The notes beneath the pieces were generated by a model, which was not told the origin of the DNA, did not search any database, and saw nothing but the letters and a program-made list of their open reading frames with translations. Shown piece after piece: positions 1 through 11,132 of a DNA stretch of 64,000 nt; the stretch's first letter is position 1; every line of letters begins with the position of its first letter. The position numbers and the translations under genes are program-made. Source of the DNA: Cafeteria roenbergensis (lineage: Eukaryota; Sar; Bigyra; Bicosoecida; Cafeteriaceae); the NCBI GenBank assembly GCA_008330645.1, contig VLTN01000010.1:496001-560000 (forward strand), in the 5' to 3' direction.

Positions 1-535
1 CGGTCGTCCTCGATGATAGAGAACAAGTCGCCCTGCGCAAACTCTGTCACCACAAACAGGTGCCTGTTCGTCTCGAACGAGTCGAGGAGTCGGACGATGT
101 TTGGGTGGTTCAGGCGCCGCAAAATGCGAAGCTCCTCCCGCAAGGACTCCATTTCGGCCGCAGTGCGCGACTTGGTCGAAATCTTCTGCGGCGGCAGTCA
201 GCACGGCGACACCCGACTCGGGCATTGCGGGCAGCCAGGGCGAGCGCGCGCATCACCAACTCTCATCCAAACGGCGGGCAACGAGTGCGGGCCAAACTCA
301 CCTTGATCGCCACGAACTGGCCCGTGCCGCGAAGGCGCGCCTTGTAAACCTTCCCGAACGAGCCCTCTCCTGCGAGGAGCCGCGCGTGTCGGCGAGCAAG
401 GGATGCGGCGCGGCGCCGGCAGTGGGAGCGAGCGCGACTGGCCTGCGCAGCCTGCCCGCAGGCCGCGCTTGCCGCCCCCCGAGCCACGCAGCGCGCCGTC
501 TCACCTATGGGGTCCAGCAGCACATACTTCTCCAT
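1..535 (-). CDS. STK36: Fused/STK36-type serine/threonine kinase, N-terminal part
   Basis: This is the start of a protein kinase that runs off the left edge. Three exons join in frame: 535-505, 369-302 and 185-1, with introns of 135 and 116 bp (GTGAGA and GTGAGT donors, GCAG acceptors). The product opens with MEKYVLLDPIGEGSFGKVYK, which holds the glycine-rich ATP loop, followed by VAIK with the catalytic lysine. Later come the alpha-C helix region (LREELRILRRLNHPNIV) and the hinge region (FVVTEFAQGDLFSIIEDD). This order and wording match the Fused/STK36/TIO family closely. In animals and algae these kinases act in Hedgehog signalling, central-pair assembly of motile cilia, or cytokinesis; the role here is inferred. 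The activation loop and C-terminal region are outside the window. The start is the only ATG that places the glycine loop at the N-terminus, as in the family. Confidence 0.88.
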
Positions 536-880
536 CGGGTCCCCGCGGCCCTCGAGTCAGGGTCGCGGGTGGCGCTCGTGCGGGGTTGTGCACCGTTGGC
601 ACGAATATTTGCAGTTCCCACCAGTCGGACCCGGACGGCACCGAGCCCGAAGTCGCTGCACTGGAGCCGACAAACGCGGGAACGGGTGCTGCTTTGCCAT
701 TGTGCGCGCTCGCGAGCTGGCAACTGGGAGTCCCGCGTTGGCAGCGCGACAACGTTCACTGAATGCAGCTGGTTTGGGGGAGCGGGCGGGTTCGAGGCCT
801 GATTTGCCAGACACTGGCTTGGGCTGGCATTCACGCACTCAGAGACGCTCAAGCTGTGGGCACGTGCCTTTCCTCCGAAG
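536..880. other. Intergenic region between nucleoporin 3' end and kinase start
   Basis: These 345 bases lie between the stop of the nucleoporin gene and the ATG of the kinase gene, both on the minus strand. They must hold the kinase promoter and the nucleoporin 3' UTR. I see no convincing coding, RNA or repeat signal. Short open frames on both strands have no recognisable product. Confidence 0.6.
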
Positions 881-3800
881 CTAGAGGCGGTGCAAAAGCG
901 AACGCAGTCCCGCAATTTCGCTCGAGGCCATCGACGACATGCGAAGCTGCGGCAACGACGGACCGGGGGGAAAGCACGAAACTTGCGCATTGACGTTGCG
1001 GGCGGCGGGGTTCGGACACGTGATGGATGGCTCCAGCTGTTGCCCTGGCGGCGAACGCCAGGTGCCTAGCGGAGCAAAACTCACGAACTCGCGGACCTCC
1101 GGGTTTTGGGCTGGCCTCAGCAGCGCCAGCAAGCGCAGCACGATCGCGGACATGGCCACGGAGTGCTGGTCGGGCATGGACGCGGCTTGGCGCAGTGGCA
1201 CTCGGACCACGTCAGCATGAACTCTCAGGAAGCCCACGATCTGCGAACTCCAGCCAGGGGGAGCAAAAGGGGGGGAGGAGGGAGGGACTTACGAACGATC
1301 AATTGAGCCCCATGGCGCGCTATTGCGGGCAATCAACAGCACCCGGCGCGCACGAACCAGCGAAAGGCACCACGGGACTGCGAAAGGCGCGAGCACTTGC
1401 AGCCAGCCAGCGCAAGCCCGACAAGAGAAACAGAGGACGTGCTCACCTCGTCGACCGCAGCAGCGTCCCCGGGGAGCAAGGAGGCCACCGTGAGCACCAG
1501 GCGCAGCACTGCAGAGAAGCGCCCGCGGTGGCGGCCACTGATGGTCCGTTGCAGATCCGCACCGAGGCGTCCAGCCACAAACTCGCGCGCCTCCACGCGG
1601 GCCCAGCGCAGCCAACGCATGCCGGAGAGCGCGCTAATCGCCCCGGCTGCAACGACGGCCTTGGCGCCCGTTGGCGTGGCTGCCAAGCGAGTCAGGAGCC
1701 AGAGGGCGCTCTCGGCTGAGGCCTGTGCCTGCTTCCTTGCGTCCTCGAGGCCGGCCACGGACAGCCCGGCGACAGCCTTGTCCGCCGCCGTCGTGTCGGT
1801 CGCCGAGGCGACCATGCCTTGCACGGAGCCGAGCGTGGACCGCTTCGCTCCCGTGGAGCCACCGAACACGCGGTCCAGCACCGACTCGTTGAACGCCGGC
1901 AGCGACGTCTCGCCCTCCCCGGCGGCAGCACCCTTGCCGCTGGTGGCGGCGGCGCTGTGCCCCGCGCCGCGCATGCGCTTGGGGGAGAGGCCGTCGTCCT
2001 GGCGCCGCCCGTCCCCGCGCATGGACGGGCCGAACGGGTCTGCGCCGTCGCCGTCTTCCGGGGTGGGCACGCGGCCGTCAGCGGGCCGCCACCCGAGGGC
2101 GCGCATCGCTGCGTCCTCGATGCTGTCCGCCTGGATGGCAGCGGCCGCGGCCTTGCCAATGGCGCCCTTTGCGGCCAGATAGTCGAACCTCTGGCGCATC
2201 CCGGGCGCAGCGAGCAGGGAGCCGAGCAGCATCGTGGCCGCCACGCGCGTGTCGGACAGGGGCAGGCGGAGCCCCCCGTCCGAGGCGCCTCTGGTGCACG
2301 GGCCGCCGAGCGCGTCGTCGGCGAGCCGGTCGATCAGCGCGACGCCGGCCTCGTCGAGAGCGCGCCCACACGCGGCGTGAGCCGCGGCGTTGACGTGGCG
2401 GGCGCGTTCAGCGGCCGCTGCTGCGGCTTGCAGCGTGGCGCCGTCGCGCGCCGAGCGAGCGGTGGCGCCGCCAGCGCCGGCTCCGCCGGCTGCCCCGCCA
2501 ACCCTCGCCCCGTCCAGAAGGGGCGTGTACGACGCACCGCCGGGGACCGCGCGCAGGTCACCGGCGCCCCGTCCGCGTCCCAGGGACCCCCGCAGCGACG
2601 ACGGAAGGGTGCCCGTCACAGGCTCGTGAGGGTCCAGCGGCTCCCCGTCCCGGCGGCGCAGGCGGCCGCGGGCCGCGGCCACGATGCTGGCGGCGCCAGG
2701 GGCGTGCCAGCCGCCGGCCTCCCGGATGCGCCGGTGGACGTCGGCGGGCAGAGCCTCGATTGCCTCGGCGTCGAGGCCGTGAGTGCCGACGGGCGTGGTC
2801 GCCACCTGTCCCTCGGGGCGGAAGCAGATTGGCATGAGGCCGGCGTTGGCCAGCGCCAGGCCGGGGACGGAGGGGTGCCCTGGGGCCAGGCCGAAGCCGC
2901 ACGCCGCGCACATGTGGGTGAGGCAGGCGAAGATGACGCCGCGGGTGGCGGGCGAGGCGCCGCGGGGCGTGAGGCCAGCTGGCGCCCAGACGGTGGCGAG
3001 GGAGGCCAGGCCGCGGACGATGGACTCTGCGCGGTCGGCGATGTGGGCGGGGTTGCGGCCGGCGCGGAGGGCGGCTGTGAGGGGCAGGCAGGCGAGGGCC
3101 ACTTCGTCGATGATGGGGGCGGCGGAGGGCAGGGAGGCCACTGCCCGGTCCAGCAGAGCGCAGAGAATGGCAGCCGACGCGGGGCCGACGGCGTGGGTCG
3201 CGGCGCCCTCGTCGTCGATCCAGCCGGCGAACGCGCCGGCGTCGAGGTCGCGGACGCTGCCGTGGGCGGCCGACGCCTCGCTGCCCTGGAAGGGGCCGCG
3301 GCCAGAGCCGTGCAGCCCGGCTCCGACCGTGCCGCCGGCGACTGCGAGCCCGCCGTGGCTGTCGGGGCCCGCAAACGCCGTCTCCAGCGGCACGCGAGAG
3401 AGGATGGCGCCGAACGCGAGCCGGCCTCTAGGCACCAGCAGCAGCGAAGCGACGAGCCGCCTCCAGCCGCGCAGAAGCGCGGTGCCCGACGCGAGCATCT
3501 CCACGGCGTGGTTTCGCGCGCGGGCCAGCTCCACCGCCTGGTCCACAACGGCGCCAGCGCTGCGGACGAGCGCGGCCTCGAAGGCGGCCGGGTCGACGGC
3601 GATGCCATCCTCGTTGGTCTTGGAGGCGTCCTGCACCACCGAGGCGGCCAGCTCGTCCCACGCGTCGGCCTCGTCCGCGCCCTCGAGCGTGGTGAAGGCC
3701 TTGGCGCGATGTGCCCGCGCTGTCCGCCCGCCGGCCCAGGAGCTCTGGCGCGCTCCGTGGCCGCGAGCGTCGGCGCCTGCCAGGATCCGCTTCGTGCGCG

Positions 3801-6800
3801 CGCGGAGCTGCCTGTGCGCCAGCGCCCTGGCCAACTGCGCCACCACCGCCTCGTCGTAGAGCGCCACTGCGGATGAGCCGATGCGGCGGTGCGTGGCCAC
3901 CTGCCCCACCTCGCCCGACGCGCGCTCGTAGGCCACGATGACGGACCGCAGGAGCGCCGGCAGAGCTACCGCCTCCCTGTCCTCGCGCATGGGGGCGGCC
4001 AGCACCAGCGCCTCCAGCAGCGGCCGGCGGGCCACGGACGAGCCCTGGCCCGCCCCCCCGTCGACGCCGGCGAGGGAGCCTTGCGAGGCGGCGCGCATGC
4101 CCGCGGCGGCGGCGGCGGCGGCGCCGACGGCAGCGTCGCCGGCGGCGCCGCGCAGCGCATCCGCACTCTCTTGCGCCCCGCCCGCGCCGTCCGCCCTGCG
4201 AGCGGCCGAGCCCGTGGTCGCCGGGGCAGCCTCGAGGAGCGACGCCACGGCAAGCGTCAGCTCGCGCAGCGGCGCGTGGCGCTGCCTGCACATCGCAGCC
4301 AGGTCGAGCGCCAGCCCCTCCGCCGCCGCCCCCACGGCGGTGCGAAGCGTGGCCAGGGCCTCGAGGCGGACGTGCTTGCGGATACGGGCCTCGTCGTACT
4401 CGGTCTGCCGCGCGCGGGCCGCGGCTGCCAGCTCCGACGCGATGACCCGGTCGCGGAGGTTGTGGTCGGAGGGCAGCGGGCGGTAGGCGTCGCTGGTGAG
4501 CTCCTGCGCCTCCTCGTAAAAGGCTAGCGACAGCGCCGGGTCGGCGTCGGCCTCGGCGGCGTCGGACGCCGCGCACTCCATCGCGGCGAAGAAGGCTCGC
4601 AGCTGAAGCGCGAAGAAGCCGGGGGCGACGGTCGGGTCGACCGAGTCTCGGCCGGCGCCGCGGGTGAGCAGCGCCGCCGTGTGCTTGGCCACGAAGGAGC
4701 GAGCGCGGGCGCCGGCCCCCGGCGCGGAGCAGAGGTTGCGCACGATTGCGAAGAGGCTTGCGGCGATGCGAGGGCTCTGCCTGTGGATTCCCTCCTCCGC
4801 GCCGCGGAGGCTGCCCGCCACCAGCGCGGACACTACGGCCCCGAAGAGCGCCCCGCCGCCCCTGCGCGGGGCGGTGGCCTCCCTCGCGGCGCTGAGGACT
4901 GACGCAAAGACGATCGAGGCCGCGCCCGAATCCTGCGGCGCGCTGCCGCCGGGTCCGCCGCCGCCGCCGGAGGGCCCTCCCTGGGACTGCGGGAGCGGGT
5001 GGACGGCGCTGAGCGACGGAAGGCGGGGCTCGGCGGGAGCGCCGGAGGCGTCCACCAAGCCGAAGAGGAGCGGTGCCAGGGACTCCTGCCCCCTGGCGCA
5101 GCGCTCCGACTCGCGCAGCAGCGCGAAGATGAGGGTGCGGGAGGTCAGGCGGGCAGCGGCCTCGCGCTCCACCTTGGGCACGTGCGAGTCCACGAGGCCT
5201 CCCTCCGTCGGCCACCGCGCGCACGGCGCGTCGAAAAGGCCTCCGCGGGCGAGGGGCTTGCCGGCCAGCAGGGGCCGCAGGCCGAGGCCAAGTCCCGCTC
5301 CCAGGACGCCAACGGCGGTCTCGTCCAGCCCTGCTGGCTTGGGCGCGTCCGGGAAGCTCAGAGGGGGCCACGGCGACGGCCCGAGGACGTCCGTGCGAGC
5401 CAGCCGCGTCTGCAGGGTGACGATGGCGTGGTGCTCGTCGCCCGCCTGCTCCTCCACGACGAGCCGGGCAATGCGCGCCCCAGCGGACACTCCGAGCTCG
5501 GACGCCACCTGGCGCAGAACGAGGCCGGCGGGGGCTGCGTCGGCGTCAGGAGTGATGACGCGCACGAGGAGGCGGCTGGCGCAGAGGGCGACGTGCGCGT
5601 CGCGGCTGGCCGAGAAGCCGACGAGGTCCACGATTGGCCCGACGGCGCGCTCCCGCACGAGCCCCTCGGCGACGGAACACCCCTCCAGGGGCTGCCCCAC
5701 GGCGCGGGAGGCCTCGATGAAGCCGGGGCCGATGCGCGAGGCGCGGTCCAAAATGCTGCAGACGAGCATGGTTGAGCGGTCTCGCCACACGGACACGGGC
5801 ACGCTGGTGCCCGGGGCGCCCAGGCGCGAAGTGCCCACCGCAGCGGAAGAGGGCACCCCGAGCGGGTCGCCCACCTCGGCCGCCACGACGAAGGCGCGGG
5901 CCACGTTGCGCGACTCGCCCTCTGCCCGCCGGACCCGCTTCTCCAAAGCCGTGGGCTGCCCCAGCCGGCCCGACCCGGGGTCGATGCCCCACACCACAGC
6001 CGCCGCGCTTGCGTCCCAGCTGCTGGTCACGACGTCGTCGGAGCCCGCGCCCTGCATCGACCTGGCGTCGGCGCCCCGGCGTGCGGCAGCGCGGGCGCTC
6101 TCCGCCTTTGCAGTGGCCTCCGCCATCTGCGAAACCGCCGTCCACACGGCCGCCTCAGACGGGCCGCACCCCCTGCCCGCGCAACCCGGCTGCCATGCGG
6201 GCCGGCCTCCTGCCGCGGCGCGCGCCTTCTGCTCCGCCAGCACGGCCAGCTCTGCCTCCCTGGCCTTGTCGGCGAGCAGCTGGCTTGCCGCGGGCGCCTT
6301 GGCAGGAGCCTGGGCCAGCACGGCGGTCGCGAAGGGGTTGGCAGGCGCCGGAGCCGGGGCCGGCGCGGCTGCCGCGTCCTGGGCCGCAGCGGCCGCCGCG
6401 CGGGCGCGCTCTCGCTTCTGCTGGAGGCGGTGCTCCTCCTCGTGCACGCGCTCCGACTGGGAGCGGATCGCGTCGGCGCGCAGCGCGCGGACGCGGTTTC
6501 GCGCCTGGAGGTGGCCCTGCTCGCTGGGGGTGCGGGCCCAGCCAAGGGCGAGGGCGCCCGCGCGCTCGGCCCCCTTGGGCCCGCCGCAGCAGCGGAGCAG
6601 GTCGGCCAGCAGGCCCCGGAGGCTCCCGCCTGTGATGATGGTCTTGAGCAGCTCGAAGCCAGGGCTGTGCGGCCTTGGCACGCCGGGCCGGGCGAGCTCC
6701 CACGCTTCGTCGAGCGCCGGGCAGAAGTCCAGGCGCGGGTCAGCGGCGCAGGTGGCGCTCACGACGCGCTCGAGAGCCTGGCCGGCCCGGCGGGCGGCGG

Positions 6801-9800
6801 TGGGGAGCTCTGCCAGCGCCGCCGCTGGGCCGGTCGCCTGGCCGGGAGCGGCCTTGGCGTCCAGCTGCTCGGCCAGAGCGTCGCGCAGAAGCGACTGGTC
6901 GTCGGCAGAGAGGCGCCGGACGTCCGCCAACGCGGCGGTGATCGCCTCCGTGTCGACTCCCTGGGCCGGAAACTCGACGTCGTAGCCGCGAAGCACCGCG
7001 TCGATGACGGCGAGCACGTGGCAGACGGCCGGCCAGGCGGCCGTGGAGGGGCCCTCCGGCCCGACGAGGGCGGGGAGCACGTCCTCCGCGAGGCACTGTA
7101 CGTAGGGGGTGGCGCCCGTGGCGGCCGCCTCCCGGCTGCGAGGGCCGAAGCGGCCGAGCGACGCGGTGACGACTGCGGCGCGCGGGTGCGCAAAGAGGGA
7201 GTGCAGAGCCGACGCCAGCGCGGCGGTGACCGGCATCTGGGAGGAGGAGGCTTCCCGCTCGAGCTCCGCGTGGATGCCGGGCAAGCCTGCCTGCTTGGCG
7301 ACTCGGGCGGGCAGCAGGCAGGCCTGCTCGAGGGCGATCCAGGCCTGCTCGGCGGCGAAGGGCTGGCGAGCCGCGACGCCCAGAGTCTTGAGAGCTGCCG
7401 CCTTGACCGCCGCGGTGACGGGCATGCGGACGAGGGTGAGCATGCCGACGGCGAAACGGCGGAGCGGGTGGCCGGCGTCCGAAGCGGTCCTGGCCGCCGC
7501 AGCAGACTGGTGGCCCCATCCGTGTGCGCCCCGCGACGATGAGGAGCTGGTGGAGGCGGCCAGCCCCGCCACGTGCTCCACCGCCTCGAAGCCCTGCTGG
7601 TCGCAGAGGAGGGCTTGCAGCAGGGCGAGGTCGCACATGACGAGGCGCTCGCCCGAGGACGTGGACACCGCCTTGACGAACTCGTCCCGGAGGTGGCCGG
7701 CGATGTCCTGCGAGGTGGTGCCGCTGCCCCGCGTGGCCACGGAGAGCGCGGCCCGGTGGAACGCCTCGGGCGCGCAGATGCGGCCGAGCACTGCCTCGAG
7801 GGAGACGAGGTCGCCCCCGTCCAGGGCGTTGCCGGCCATGGCGCCGGCGCCCGGACCGGCACCGAGGGTCCATGCCAGCGTCAGCTGGTCTCCGGCCGTC
7901 TCCGCGGCGGAGGTGTTGGTGAGCAGGGCGGCAACGTGGGCCGCGCAGGTGATGCCGTCAGCGCAGGGCGGGCCGCAAGCCAGCGCTGCCATGACCGCAA
8001 CCGCCGCCGACAGGCAGCGGCTCGCGTCCTCGGGCAGGCGCTGGTAGCCGAGGAACCCGGTGCCGTCGACCGCGGCTGAGTCGTCGCGCTCGTCAGAACG
8101 CATCCCCGAGCTCGCAGCGGCGGCAGCGGCAGCGGCGGCCCTGTCGGCGGCAGCGCCAAATGTGGAGCGGTCGGCCCCCGAGGAGCGCTCTGCCTGCGCC
8201 GCCCGCTCCGCCTCGCGCTGGCGGCTGCGCTCGTTGGCCTCTGCGCGGGCCTTGCGCGTTGCGTAGCGCGTCAGCGTGCGCACCAGCTCCCGCAGCCACC
8301 AGATCCCTGCCTGAGGCCCTAGCCGCTCTCCCGCCGGCACGGCCAGCTCCACCCGGAAGAGCTCCTCGCCTGCCGCCGAGGCACCGCTGCGCCTGGCGTG
8401 GCCCGCGCCCGGCAGCCCGCCGTAGCGATCGCCCCCTGCGGCTCTGCTGCCGTCGTCGTCGCCGGCATCGTCGCCGTCGCCGTCGGCGCTCCACGCCGCG
8501 TCCTCGTCAAAGGCGTCCCCGGTACCGCGGTCCGCGTCCGCGTCTGCCATGGACAGTGGCCACACTGCCAGGTGCCCCTTGTTGCCGAGCATGCCCTGCC
8601 AGTCGGCCGCCAGACTGGCGTCCTCCACGCTGCCCGCGCGGTGGAGCAGCCTGCACGCAAGAGCAGGGTCGGCGCGAAGCAGCACCGTGACCAGCCGAGC
8701 GACGCTGACGGCTGAGTCGCACTCGTCCGTGTTCACCCCCTGCCTGTGCAGCCGGTGCATGTCGTCCGGCCCCAGCAAAAAGACGCGACCGTGGGAGGAC
8801 GTCGACGTGGCGGCCGACATGGAGCCCCCGCCGCCTCCGTCCGCTGCTGCCTGCTGCATCTCAATGGCCGCGGCCTCGGCCACGGCTGCGAAGAGGCGCT
8901 CAACCGCCCAGCCGCCGGGCACCTCTGTGGCCGCGAAGCGGGGACCGGCCGCAAGCGACGCCAGCATGAGCATGCCGCCGCGGTTTCGCGCCTCGGCCAT
9001 CACGCGGCGGACGGCCTTGCCAGCCTCCGTGTCGGTGCCGAGGCGCCTGCGGACGTCCGTCGCCCACGCCGCAATGCTGCTGAGCGCGGCGAGGCAGACG
9101 GCTCCCTGCCAGCGGCGCCAGCACGACTCCTGGAACTCCGCGTGCCCGCTGGCGGAGCGCCGGTGGATGCCCAGCGCGGCGCGCGCCCCCTCGCTCTCGC
9201 AGAGGAGGCGGCCCACCGCGCACGAGGTCTCCACGGCGCAAACGCGGCGCTCGATCACCTCCAGCGTGGCCGGGCTCAGCTCGGACGCCGGTGCGCCGGC
9301 CAGGCTGCGGACGAGGCCCACGAGCCCCGCCTGCGAGCCGTCGCCAGCGAGGTCGGCTTGCCGCAAAGCGCCGTTGGCCGGCGACCCGGAGCCCGGCCCG
9401 CCTGCCCGAGGCACCAGCAGCGCCGTGTAGGCGTCGGGGCAGGCTCCGAACGTGGCCAGGAGCAGGGCGCAAGCGGTCTGGTGGTCGGCCGACGCCTCGG
9501 TGTGGTCGGGCGAGGCGCGCATCGGCACGCCGACCACCCAGGCAAGGACCGAGGCGATGACCCCGAGCTCGCCGGCCTCCGGGCTCTCTGGCAGCCACGG
9601 CTCCTGCTTGGAGCGAGCCAGGGAGCCAGCTCCTGGCGGCGGCGCCAGGTGCGCGCCCAGGCGGAGCTGGAAGACGCGGGCAAGCTGGCTGACGCAGCGC
9701 GCGGCGCGCACGCGATCGAAGTCGCCCCGCACCGCCCTGAGCGGGTCAAAGGCGATCCGAGCGTGCCAGACGTCGCGGGTGAGCGCCACGATGCCGGAGA

Positions 9801-10966
9801 GCAGGGCGCACACGAGGCCCTTGCCCGCCACGGGCGTCACGGCGGTGTGCGGGTCGGAGGCCGCGCCGCCGCCTGCCGCGCCGCCGCCTGCGGATGCAGC
9901 CGCAGCAACGATGCTTTGGCCACCAGCGGGCCCCTTGGGCCGGCGCAGGCCCGGGCCCGTCACTGGGTCCGCGTTGGCCTCCAGCAGCCAGCGGACCACG
10001 ATGGCCCGAACCGTCGCGGCGGTGTCACGCTGCATGTCGCCGGACGAGGTGGCCGCGGCCACGGTGACTCCGTCGAGCGCGCACGCCTCGAGCAGCGCGT
10101 GGACGGCGTAGAGGACGTTTGCGCGCGAGAAGAAGAAGCGGAGGCTTGCGAACGCGAAGACGTGCTCCCTCCACTCGGCAGAGCGGGGGTTGGCCGGGGG
10201 GGTTGTCCCGCTGATGGCCGAGGCGAAAAACGCGTGGTCGGGGACCTCCTCGGAGGCGGCCTGCTCTACCAGGCGCAGCGCGATGCCCTCGTGGAGGTCC
10301 AGGGCGTCTGCGAGCTGCAGGGCCGTCTCCTTGACAGCGAGCTCGCGGTGCGAGGCGACCGTGGTCTCCAGCGACTGAGCAGCGCGCAGGCTGCGGGCTC
10401 GCTCGTCGATGGGCGCGCTGCGGGACAAGAGGACGCCCAGGACAAGGAAAGCATCAGAGGCACGGCTTGTAAGGCACGCGAAGGACCGCCTGCGAGTGGC
10501 CGGGACGGCGCGGACTGCCCCCGCCGCCAGCGATGCCGCCGCGGCCCGAAGCCCTGCACCCCCCAAGCCCCGAATCGGTCGGACGGCCCCCGGCAAAGTG
10601 GCCACAACAGTCGGGAGCGAAGCATGCTTCGAACCTTTGCCACAGGGACCAAGGCCGTCGGCGGCCGCGGAGCTGCCGCCGTTGCCAGAACGGGAAGCAT
10701 TCGTGGGTGCTCCCGCGCAGGGGCACAGCGCGACTGGCTCGACGCTGCTCCGACCGCAAGCGGGCGCGCGCCGTAGATACTCACCGAGCGGCCGCGTCTC
10801 GCACCGGGTGCGAGCACGGGTTGATCAGGCGCGGCGCAAACACTTTGACGAGCTCCTCAAGACCGCCCACGTCGCCGCGGCCAGCGGCCTCCGCGGCCAC
10901 GACCAGCCGTTGCGTGGCAAGCAGGTCATCGAAGGAGCCCCTCCTTCCCCAAGGCACGGCGGCCAT
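881..10966 (-). CDS. NUP205: Giant inner-ring nucleoporin, Nup205/Nup192 family
   Basis: Four exons join in frame: 10966-10785, 10417-1447, 1240-1085 and 946-881 (introns 367, 206 and 138 bp; all GTGAG...GCAG), giving about 3,124 residues. The family call rests on three regions. The first is an N-terminal helical segment of the type ALQLADALDLHE followed by FFFSRANVLYAVHALLEA. The second is a central segment reading AAALKTLGVAARQPF, then IALEQACLLP and GIHAELEREASSSQMPVTAA, in the order seen in Nup205/Nup192. The third is a short C-terminal helical tail split over the last two exons. These proteins are alpha-solenoid scaffolds of the nuclear pore inner ring. The protein is about half as long again as human NUP205; the excess is Ala/Gly/Asp-rich inserts, including a Pro-Ala repeat near 6,330-6,400. 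Nup188 is a related alternative. The start at 10966 is chosen because its exon joins in phase. Confidence 0.72.
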
Positions 10967-11132
10967 GGCGCACTGAGCGCGCAACGCCAGGTGCCGCCCA
11001 CTCCGCGATGGACCGTCGGCAACAACAAACAGGCCGCAAATCCGGGCTCTGCCGGCGCTGGCCGCCGCGGCGCGGGCGGCTGCAGCCCCGATTGGCGGGC
11101 TCCCCCACTCCCGGCTTGTGTGTCGGGCCGCG
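10967..11132. promoter_or_regulatory. Compact divergent promoter (NUP205-like / ALG2)
   Basis: Only 166 bases separate the ATG of the nucleoporin gene (minus) from that of ALG2 (plus), so both promoters must fit here or overlap the first exons. This is inferred from gene layout. I see no TATA box or other named element. Confidence 0.5.

Noticed and set aside
786-804. GGTTCGAGGCC resembling a tRNA B box
   Set aside because: No T-stem pairing, A box or acceptor stem around it.
10418-10817. GTGCTC donor for the first nucleoporin intron
   Set aside because: A consensus GTGAGT donor 33 bases further along is in the same phase and extends a sensible protein, so it was used instead.
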